From Leishmania infantum JPCM5 (taxonomy: Eukaryota > Euglenozoa > Kinetoplastea > Trypanosomatida > Trypanosomatidae): a stretch of 64,000 nt of DNA. This document shows positions 42,479 through 51,500 of this stretch, one piece after another (position 1 is the stretch's first letter; each line of letters starts with the position of its first letter). Under the pieces are notes generated by a model. It searched no databases and was not told the DNA's origin. It worked only from the letters and a program-made list of their open reading frames with translations. Where the stretch lies: positions 246,001-310,000 of the forward strand of contig NC_009420.2 in NCBI RefSeq assembly GCF_000002875.2, in the 5' to 3' direction. Position numbers and translations under genes: made by a program.

Positions 42479-43858
42479 ATGATGCGACGAGGAGCCCCCG
42501 AGTGGTTCACACAGGGCAAAGCGCGTGAACGGTTTCACCGGTACTGGCCGTGGGCTCTCAGCTCCATCTGCGCCGGCCTTTATCTCTACAACGGCGAGCC
42601 CTTCGAAGACGCCGCCGGTGCCATCGTGACAAAGATTCGGCGACCACTGCTCAAGACGATGGAGTGGGTGGAGCTGCACGATGTGGATCCAGAGACGATG
42701 TCGTTGGAGCTGCCGCCGGACATGCTCTTTGGCCCGCTTGAGTTCCCGAAGCAGATGCGATTCCTTCTAGCGGCACTCAGGGCCGACAACGAGCTCGCCG
42801 ACGGCTACCTGGCGCGAGTGATCATTGATCGCATGGATTTGTCCTTGGACCCTCCAATTCTGTCGGAGGGCGACTTCCTCGCAGCAGGCGGCAAGGAGCT
42901 TCTCGACTTTAGCGTGGAGGACTTCACCGGCACTAAAAGCCGCGCCCAACGCAAGCACATCTTCTTTCAGCCCGACCAGTTCCTTCAATTTATCAACGTC
43001 ATTGCCGCCTATCCGTCACTGACAGAGTACTTTGTGAACGAGAAGGACGGCGTGGAGCTGGTCTTTCAGGCTTATCGACATAGCAAGAACCCCTACGCCC
43101 GAGTGATGGCGATGCGGTCGCTGACCTTGTTCTCATTCACTCAAGCCGTCGACGGCACGGTGGAGCGGCGCATCTTGCAAAGCAACGGTGTGAAGACTAT
43201 TGTGGACGCGTACAAGCAGAGCACCGGTGACCCGACCGAGACGCGCTTCCCCACGCTGCTTCTCTCCTCCATCATGCGCCACTACCCTAAGGAGGGCGGC
43301 AAGGAGTTCATCGACGCTGACGGCGTCGAGGCAGTTGTGAACAATCTTAACATCTGCCGTTACAAGGGCATTCCGCAGCACATCCGCGTGCTGCACGACG
43401 CCCAGCGCCTCCCCAAGCAGTCGATCGGCAAAAAGTCGGTGGATGCGCGACTGGAGGAGGCAGACTTCTTGGGCGTTGCGATGGGCCTGTTAGACAGCTT
43501 TCCTGAGTTTTACGAGGCAACAGGCGACCTTCTGAAGCTGATGACGAGTGTGGTACCGGCGCACGCCGACCCGCTAGAGCTGCTCGAGTACCGTGCCATG
43601 CCAATCCTCTCCAAGTACTATGTGAGGTGGCGCGAGGACCAGAGCTTTCAGACGGACGGCACTCGAACACTGGTGGCGAAGCTGTTCGAGCTGATGCTGA
43701 ATGACAAGACGTGCCAGCGGTGCTACGATCCGTCTGTGGCGTCGTATGAGCTGCTCGAGTGCCTCAGGACCGCCAAGTTGGCCGTCCAGGATGAGCGAGA
43801 GAAGCGAGTGACGCGATTTCCAGATCCGCAACGGCAACCGGCGAGCGCCGCTGCCTAG
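42479..43858 (+). CDS. Helical-repeat (ARM-like) protein with N-terminal hydrophobic segment, 459 aa
   Basis: Two adjacent ATGs lie at 42479 and 42482; the frame above them has only a TTG. Residues 20-36 (YWPWALSSICAGLYLY) are hydrophobic and may be a membrane anchor. From about residue 80 the protein is almost entirely helical with repeated pairs of amphipathic helices (for example HIFFQPDQFLQFINVIAAYP and NPYARVMAMRSLTLFSF), as in armadillo-type solenoids. The sequence is low in insertions and compositionally even, which suggests strong constraint. A basic N-terminus plus one hydrophobic segment could mean a mitochondrial or other membrane-anchored scaffold, but this is inference. I do not recognise a named family. 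The C-terminus is a short Ala/Pro tail. Confidence 0.88.
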   Translation: MMRRGAPEWFTQGKARERFHRYWPWALSSICAGLYLYNGEPFEDAAGAIVTKIRRPLLKTMEWVELHDVDPETMSLELPPDMLFGPLEFPKQMRFLLAALRADNELADGYLARVIIDRMDLSLDPPILSEGDFLAAGGKELLDFSVEDFTGTKSRAQRKHIFFQPDQFLQFINVIAAYPSLTEYFVNEKDGVELVFQAYRHSKNPYARVMAMRSLTLFSFTQAVDGTVERRILQSNGVKTIVDAYKQSTGDPTETRFPTLLLSSIMRHYPKEGGKEFIDADGVEAVVNNLNICRYKGIPQHIRVLHDAQRLPKQSIGKKSVDARLEEADFLGVAMGLLDSFPEFYEATGDLLKLMTSVVPAHADPLELLEYRAMPILSKYYVRWREDQSFQTDGTRTLVAKLFELMLNDKTCQRCYDPSVASYELLECLRTAKLAVQDEREKRVTRFPDPQRQPASAAA

Positions 43859-44794
43859 CACATGTCCTTTCCAGACATGCATGCAGGCACGTTGGCCGGC
43901 GCGTGCGCGTTTCTCGATGGGGCAAAAGAAAGCATGGAAAGACGGCCTCATCGCCAGCACATGCCGCTCATAACATCCGCGCAGTCATACGCTCTTGTCA
44001 TCGCTTGACACTCCTCAAACTACCTTCACAGTCCCCCTCCCACCACATCCATCTAAATATCTCTGTATAAGCGGCAGATGCTGTGCGTTGGTGTAGCCTT
44101 CCCCACCCCCTCCCTCCTCCTCCACACTCAGCAGCGTCATTCCGTGGAGCTGGGGAGGGTGACGCCCCACGAAGGAGTGGTGCAAAAAAATCTGAAGCGA
44201 TCCTGGAAGCGCGGCATCGTCCTTGTCGACCGGCGCTGCGTACTTACCGAGAGCTCCGGGTAACCTTGTCTGCTGTGCTAAAGGGGGCACGTCCTCATCG
44301 AGCACGATGTCCACCAGTAGCCCTTCTCTCTTCTGCCCTGCCAGGTAGCTAAGAGAGGGCGGGCGGGTTCAGTGTTTCTGGTTGCCATGCACTCACCTTG
44401 CGTGTGTGTGTGCGTCGCTTCGTTGCGTGCTTGTGCGTATCTGTTTGCTTGCTTGGCCCACTCTTCTCTCCTCTCTCCTCTCTTCCTCTCCCTCTTCTTT
44501 CGTTCTTCCGTCTCCATCCGGGGATGCAATGGGTCGCCTTGAGCGCGTGTACCTCAACGGCGTTGTTGTCTCTGGATGCGGATGAGTGAATTTGTGTCTG
44601 CTTAATATGCACGCCTGCGTGACCGCACTGCGCATAGCCACCTTAGAGAGGCTGCGTCCTCCATAATCGACTGAGCGCACCCACGATTGACCATTTTTCG
44701 TTCTGTCATCTGCACTACTGCTATCGCTGCCACTAAAAAGAAGAGGAAGCGAGACGCACACTTGCTTCCTTGGCGCGATCCCACGCCTGCCTCG

Positions 44795-44812
44795 CGTGTG
44801 TGTGTGTGTGTG
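44795..44812. repeat. (GT)n microsatellite
   Basis: A perfect GT run just before the acceptor of the ARL13-like gene. Confidence 0.9.
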
Positions 44813-44831
44813 CCGCACCTTTGCTTTACAG
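44811..44831 (+). promoter_or_regulatory. Pyrimidine tract and AG, trans-splice acceptor candidate
   Basis: The (GT)n run is followed by CCTTTGCTTTACAG with AG at 44830-44831, about 52 bases before the ATG at 44884. Confidence 0.5.
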
Positions 44832-44883
44832 CACGAAACTCAACACCATAGACACCTCTCTTTACACCCACACGTCAGCAATC

Positions 44884-45789
44884 ATGTCGAAAGACGACGC
44901 GAGCATTGCCTATGCCAAGAAGCACAAAATCCACCATCTGTTCGAGCTCATGGCGACCAAGGTGTTGCTGAACCGTCCCGAGAACCCCTTTGCGTACCTT
45001 CGCAACCTCCTCAAGGACGTGGAGGAGTCCGAGAAGAACAGGGTCCCGTACGATCCTACGCAGGTCCACTTCAACAACGACGTCGGTGCCGCAGCACCTG
45101 CGGCAGGAAGCAGCGGCGGCAGTGCCGCGGCGGCTCCAGCAGCGGCGCTGACCTCCGCGAAGAAGGAAAAGAGAACCGTGACGCTAGCCACCTTCGGTCT
45201 CGACCGGGCAGGCAAGACGTGCGCCCTTTCCGTGTTGGAGAGCGGCGAGGCGGACAAGAAGTACACCCCGACCGTCGGCTTTGCCCCGATCAAGTTCCCG
45301 CTGGACGACTACAACTTGTGCGTCTTTGACCTCGGCGGGGCCGCCAACTTCCGCGGCATTTGGGTGCACTACTACCACGACTGCTTCGGTATCGTGTATG
45401 TCATCGACTCAGCGGCCAGCGATGAGCGGGTGGCCGAGTCGCTCAAGGTGCTGCACGAGACGCTCCAGCACCCGTATGTGAAAGGGAAACCGCTCTTGGT
45501 GCTCGCAAACAAGAAGGACTTGCCGGAAAGCCGCGGAGTGGGGGTGGTCCCCCAGGGCTTTCTCGAGGAGGCGATGGGGGAATCGGGTGCGCCGCACCGC
45601 GTGCTGGCGACGTGTGCCATAGAAGATGACCCGGCCTTGGTGGAGGGTATTGAGTGGCTGCTGGAGGCTGTGTCGAAGGAGTACGACGCACTGGCGAAGC
45701 GGGTGGCGAAGGACAGCAACGAGGTGAAGAACGAAAAGGCTCGCCAACGGGCTGCCAGGCTGGCTGCAATTCGCGGCGAGGACAAGTGA
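44884..45789 (+). CDS. ARL13: ARL13-like small GTPase with N-terminal docking/dimerisation domain
   Basis: This is a 301-residue protein from the ATG at 44884. Residues 16-50 (HHLFELMATKVLLNRP pattern) match an RIIa-type docking/dimerisation domain, which is a feature of the trypanosome ARL13 rather than of animal ARL13B. An Ala/Gly/Ser linker (about 65-90) leads to the GTPase domain: P-loop GLDRAGKT at 105-112, switch TPTVGF, G3 DLGGA at 149-153, then NFRGIW as in ARL13B, G4 NKKD at 209-212, and G5 TCAIED. The residue after GG is Ala153 where most ARF/ARL proteins have the catalytic Gln, so intrinsic hydrolysis is probably weak; ARL13B is also atypical here. A basic helical tail ends the protein, without the long Pro-rich extension of ARL13B. 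In T. brucei ARL13 acts in the flagellum as an exchange factor for ARL3. Confidence 0.9.
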   Translation: MSKDDASIAYAKKHKIHHLFELMATKVLLNRPENPFAYLRNLLKDVEESEKNRVPYDPTQVHFNNDVGAAAPAAGSSGGSAAAAPAAALTSAKKEKRTVTLATFGLDRAGKTCALSVLESGEADKKYTPTVGFAPIKFPLDDYNLCVFDLGGAANFRGIWVHYYHDCFGIVYVIDSAASDERVAESLKVLHETLQHPYVKGKPLLVLANKKDLPESRGVGVVPQGFLEEAMGESGAPHRVLATCAIEDDPALVEGIEWLLEAVSKEYDALAKRVAKDSNEVKNEKARQRAARLAAIRGEDK

Positions 45790-48535
45790 AGAATGCCTGG
45801 GCCCGGGGAATGGTTCTACGGTGGTCTTCCCGAGACCTGCTGCTGACTCCTTGCCGTCGTCACCGTTGGTTCTTGCTTGTTTTCGCTGCACGAATCATGG
45901 AAGCAGTGTGCCTCCGTGTTGGGGTCTGTGTGTGCATGCGTGTCTGTTTGCACATCCCTCTGTTTGACGGTTAACGATAGATATGTACGAGTGCGAGCGT
46001 CGCTTGGGCCTGGTCGCTTTTTTTTTTGTTTTCGCTTGTCTGCCGGTGTTGTTGTCCTGCTCTCTCTTTCCCCACTGGGTGGAACGAGGGGGGCTCCCTT
46101 GTTATCCCTGATTTTGTCGCGTTGCCTGCCAGTGACAACGGCAGGTGCGCGAATGCTGTTGTGTGCTAACCGTTCTCCTGCATAGCCATAGCGTCTCCCC
46201 GTTCCTGAGACGCCCCCGTCCAGCCTGTGTGAGGTACGGTTCCCGCTGCGGTCGCGGCTCAATTGACGGCAACGAGGGCATGGGTGCCTCTTCCCACAAA
46301 GAGGTGCGTGATTGCATGTGCTTTTCTCCTTCCATTTGTCGGCAAACCGGATGCCTTTCGGAGTCTGCCTCCGCCCCAGTCATGCAACGGGGGCTGTGCG
46401 GGAGGGGGGAGATTCAGGTGACATGGAAGGCATGTCGAAGCCAGCGGGATTTTTCAACAAAAGAAAAAAAAACAAAGAAAAAAAGAAAAAGAGGGGCTTC
46501 TCGCGTCGCGACTCTGAATGTTTCTCCATGTGTGCGTGTCTCCCCTTTCTCTTTACCTGCTCTCTCTCTCTCTGCGACCTCTTCGTTGCGTGCTGCTGCG
46601 GCGCCGACGCGTCCTCTCATGCGACCAGGAGGACGAGGCGGAGAGCCGCATCACGTACTTTTTCGTCCAGCGCAGGAGGAGCATGCAGCTGCTGCCTTGC
46701 CATGCAAGCTCAACACCTGTCGCGATCCTTGCAGAGCGTGCTGCCGTCGCTCTCAGTTCCCTCCCCCCCAGCGCTCTCTTTCGATTCCCCCTGTGTCTTG
46801 TGCCACTTTCATCACCGCTTCTGCCACCCCCTCCCGACGCCGTCGACAGCAGGGCAGGAACGTTGCATGCGAACGCCGCGCTGCAATCCACTACACACAT
46901 ACACGTACAACAACAACCCCCCCCCCCACGTACACCTTAGGTGCGAGTGCAGGCGCTCCGTGTACACTCGCACACAACAGCAGGCAAGCACCGGAGTCGC
47001 TGCACTCTCTCAATATACATAAAGAGTGCGTCCTTTAAGTAGCAGCAGGTAGGGCTCTCCTACAACCGTCGGCGCGAATCCCTTAAAGGGCGAATCCGTT
47101 GCCGGAGGGGAGGAGGAGTGCAGGGACACGGCAAACAGGATCGGCTGTCTGTGCCGTTGTCCACAGGCAGCATCGAATGTGCAAAGGCGGAAAGAGAGGA
47201 GGCAAGTTCGACGCACACACACGCGCAGGACACAGGAGCATCCACGAAGCGACGAAAAGACGGACCGCGAATCCGAAGTCGCTAGTGGAGGGAAGGCACA
47301 TTGAGGCAGTAGACGCTACCGTTACCATCATTGCATTGCTTAACGGACACAGCGCCCCCACACCCCCTCCTCTCGTCCTCCTCCTCTTTTCGCAATTCTT
47401 TTTTGTATGTTGTGTGTGTGTGTGTGTCTTGCCGCCTTTTTCGTTTTCGTGTTATTCTTGTTTCGCCCCTATCAATCTGCTCATCTTCTCTTTTGCCGCG
47501 CTAATCTCGCTGCATCCCCCTCCACAGATCTGCTCACCGACTTCAGCATCGCCGCCATTGTTTCTCTTTCCCTAACTCTACCCCCGTCGCCGCACATCGA
47601 CATACTGTGAAGTCATCAGTTATACACGAACACACATACAAGCAGTGCCCCCCCCTCTCTATCCCATCACACAGAAGCCGGCACTATACGTGGATCTCGT
47701 GGACTCGCTGTCCTGAACCTGCCACTTTTTCCTTCATTGCTCGTTTCGTTTCTTAATATTCTGTGATTTCTTTCTTGGTGTCCCTGGCTGCACCCTTTTT
47801 TTGGTTGTGTCGTCGTTGTTGTCTTGTCTTGAGGCCACACATATCCGCTGCGTCACCAACGCGGGCTACTGACTGCGCTGCCGCACCCTTTTATCATTGC
47901 GGCCTGCGCAGCGTACCGTTGTCAGGCGCAGTCCCACGTGGGTGCTCACACGTCGTGCATGTGGCCCACTCCATTTCGACGCTTTTGCGCTTTTGTGTTC
48001 TTGAACCCCTATTGTCTTCCTTCAACATCACAGCCTCACTCACTCCGGTCTTCACGGCGGCGACTTCATAGACGCACGCACTCTTGTTTGTCTTTCTTGC
48101 TCCGCTCCGCTAACACGTGCGCAGAAAAAAAAAGGCAGAGGGGACGCGGGGGTGCACATTGTCGGCCTTCGCCGTAGCTCATACCCTTCTCTGCTTCTCT
48201 TCTCACGCCCTCCTCTCCCCCCCCCTCCGCTCTCTCCTCTTCTGTTCTTTCTCTGCCGACCTCATTTTGCCCCCCCCCCACTCCCCCCACTCCCCCCTTG
48301 CTCTTCCCTTAGACCTACAAGCAGTTTCTTTTTGCACTCTGCTATCTTGAAGCGCTCGTGCTTTGCTTCAGCCCCCTTTTCCCTTTCGTTTCGTGTACTC
48401 AGCCCCTCCTCCTCCTCTACTCTCGTTTGCTTGTTTCCCCTCCGCCGCTTCACCTGCCTCTCTCCTCTCCTCTTGTCTTCGGTCTCACCGGGGCGGTGTT
48501 TCTAATCCCTGTGAGGTCTTTTCAAACGTTTAGAC
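45790..48535 (+). other. Spacer of 2.75 kb
   Basis: The 3' UTR of the ARL13-like gene and the 5' region of the giant CNB/C2 gene. It contains poly-T (46018-46028), an A/G-rich island near 46460-46490, poly-C at 46917-46927, and several pyrimidine/AG sites near 46505-46625. A frame of about 297 codons at 46145-47038 starts at TTG and reads through a CTCTCT tract, so I do not call it. A small unrecognised transcript between 46500 and 47600 remains possible. Confidence 0.65.
48261..48312 (+). promoter_or_regulatory. Poly-C/T tract and AG, trans-splice acceptor candidate
   Basis: A run of C9 and further C/T blocks ends in CCCTTAG with AG at 48311-48312, about 225 bases upstream of the ATG at 48536. 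A second C/T tract (about 48400-48490) lies nearer but lacks a good AG. Confidence 0.45.
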
Positions 48536-51500
48536 ATGCCAACCTCTTCGCAGGCTTCTGCTTCGGCGCGTCGTGCCAGCACCACGAAGCCGGGGCCGCC
48601 ACCACGCGCCTCCAGCGCCGCACCTCCGCTCCCAGCGCGCTTCCCGAGTCATTCCCAGGCTCCGCTGCCCAGCGCCACAACGTCACGGCGCGGTTCAGCA
48701 ATCCCAGAGCTGATCGGGACACGACGCGACTCCTCCATTGGCGCCACCAGCACAAATCCTCGTCTTCGGGGCGGTAGCGTGATCGATGCCGCCGCAGCGC
48801 AGCGCAGCTCTTCAGCTCCACGGAATCCGATCGACTTTGCCTCCAAAGAGAGCCAGGAGGCCATGAACCGTCTGCGCCGCCTCTTCTTGCCAGTGATGAT
48901 GCGCGTCATCCTGCGGTTTAGGAGACGCTCGCGCTGGAAAGACGGGCAGCCGCCTCGGCAGTACACTCCGGGGTCGGTGGTTGCCGCCATCATGAGCACC
49001 AAGTCGCTCCTTGCGGACTGCCCGCAACGAATGGTGGAGAGCCTGGCAGCCGGCGCCACGTTCATGTCCCTCACACCAAAGGAAATCATTGTGTACGCCA
49101 ACGAGTCGCACGTGTCGTGCGGCATTGTGGTGCTGCTCTATGGCCAGCTGGAAGAACGGCGCCCCGAGCCGGGTGGTAAAAAGCCTAACGCGGGCGGCGG
49201 CGGCGGCTCCACACGTCCCATTTGCACGCAGCCGCACAGATTGCACAAGGCAATGAGCGTACTCTGTCTGATGCCTGTAATGTGCGAGGATCGCGCCACG
49301 TCCTTCCTCGCGACTCGCGAGAGCGAGGAAGCCGATGTCGCGATAATCTCCTCACGCTGGTTCTGGGAGGTGACGTACAGCATGGCACAGGCGTCGCTGA
49401 CCACCGCCGACGTGATGGGGCGCACGCTGCGCGAGGTTGTCCTGCCGCATCGCCGCGACCTGCTACTAGCCGATTACTTTCCCACCTCCGTGGTGCTTCT
49501 CCGCTCGTGGATGTGGTCCATGCTGACGGCGAGCGACCGCGTCAAACTGAGTCGTTCCATGGAGGTGCGCGTTCTCTCCGTCGGCGATGTCCTCTTCGAT
49601 GAGGGCGACTACTGCCCATACATCTACGTGGTGCGCCGCGGTGCCCTCGCTGCGATCGTGAAGGGCGAGACACTGGCGGTGCTGGAGGCTGGCGCCGCCG
49701 TGGGGGAGGAAAGCGTCCTGTTTCACGACAGGCGCAACTGCAGAGTCGTCGCGATCACCGTGTGCGAGCTCTACGCTCTGCACGCGCACCACCTTCTGCG
49801 CCGCTTCCTCAAGTACCCCGAGAGTGCCCGCCGCATCGTTGCGGCTGCCATAGAGCGGCAGGTGTGGTGGATGGAGGAGGGCCGAACACGCGACGTGTTT
49901 GGGCTTGTGTCCATTTTGAGCGGTGTACCATGTCTGGGGCACACGACGGACGCCATGCGGGATGAGATCGCGAGGTGCGCCTCCGTACTGATCCTCCCGC
50001 AAGGTCACACGGTGGTCTCCGCAAACACACCCTGCACCTTCTTCTGTGTTATCGGCCGCGGCTCGGTGACGCTGATAAGCTCGATGAAGACCGCCGCCGT
50101 CGCGGAGACGCCCTCTAGCGTGAACGGCATTGACAGCAAAGGCGAATCGCAGCTGGGTATGCGACGCTCCTCAGCGATGAAACCGATGAGCAACCCAGCG
50201 ACCGAGATGCGGCGAGAGTCTCGCAGCGCCGGAGACTTCTTTGGCGAGCTATGCTTGAAGCCGCACCTGTGGCCCTATGACGTGATGTGCGACTCCACAG
50301 TCAGCCTCTGGCAGTTTGATCGGGAGGCGGTACTCGGGGTGCTGGAGAGGAACCGCGCCGATGCCCAGGCGCTAGAGGTGTGCCGGCAAGGCATCGGCCT
50401 CTACCGTACCCAACGCGGCGAAACCAGCATCATCGACGGCTTTGAACCTCCCGCCACCCCCAACGCACCAGCGAATGGATGGCGTTCGTGCATTGGCGGC
50501 CAGCGCAGCCGTGCGCAGTCAACTGACTTTGCGACAGCGCCTCCAGGAGCGCGCAGCAGTAGCGCTGGCAGTCGCGCAGGTAGGCGTCTCTCTTTGTCAC
50601 ATGCTGCTGCACCGGAGTGGCTTTCAAGAGGGTCGCCCTCGGAAGGCCGCACGCCGCGCGGAGGCAGGCGCGCGGGTGTGGAGTGGACACCTGAGCAGTG
50701 GACCACGTACGCCATGACGCGGCTGCAGGATGGGCTGCGCGCTGAGGACGCAAAAGAGACTCCGCCCGCGCCCTCCCGCGAGCTGCGTGGCGTCGACAAG
50801 GAGGTGGAGAAGACCATGAACGAAAAGGTGCTCCAGCTTGTTGCCGTGCAGCCGGAGACGCCACCGAACCCGGCTGACTGCGACATCAGCGGAGACTCAA
50901 GTGAGCTGCAGTCGATCATTGTGGGGCAACTCTTCCTCATTATGACGGAGAAGCAGTCGAGGTTCCTGCGACAGGTGAAGGACAGCAACGTCCGTCTCAT
51001 CACTGAGGACGAGGGTATGCAGCTCGTGGGTGAGCTGAACGACAGCCTCGACGATATGAGCGGCATGGATGCCCTGCACAACTCCGAGGCGCTGGTCGAG
51101 GTGACCGAGGTGATGCAGCTGGAGGATATCAGCGCGTCGCCGCTGGAAGGCAGTCATTTTCTGCCGCAGCGCGCGATGCCGTCGTTGTCCGTGCGTGATT
51201 CCACTGATGCTACGGATTATATTAATGTGCACCGCGTCGACGATGCCCTCAGCGTAGAGGGCAGCGGTGGCGCGCTGGCGGGTTGGCCGATGCCGAACGC
51301 ATCAATCGGTCGCACTCGCCGTTCCACCAGCGTCGGCGCGCTCGGCGAGGCCAGCGGCGTCTTGGGGGCATCGTTGAACCCGCGCTCGTCCCTCAATCGC
51401 AGTCACTTTGTGCGTCCATCATCTGCGGTGCCGCCGTCGCCGCGCTGCGCCAGCGGACGCGATGACTTTCTGTCACCGGGGGCTATCGGTGTCGTGCGAC

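Larger units (their letters stand above)
43859..44883 (+). other. Spacer of 1.0 kb
   Basis: The 3' UTR of the helical-repeat gene, mixed sequence around 44080-44340, then T/C-rich sequence and a (GT)n run leading to the acceptor at 44830-44831. No coding frame. Confidence 0.7.

Noticed and set aside
46145..47038. A 297-codon + strand frame between the ARL13-like and CNB/C2 genes
   Set aside because: It begins at TTG, reads through an A-rich run, a CTCTCT tract and a C-run with Thr/Pro repeats, and resembles no protein.
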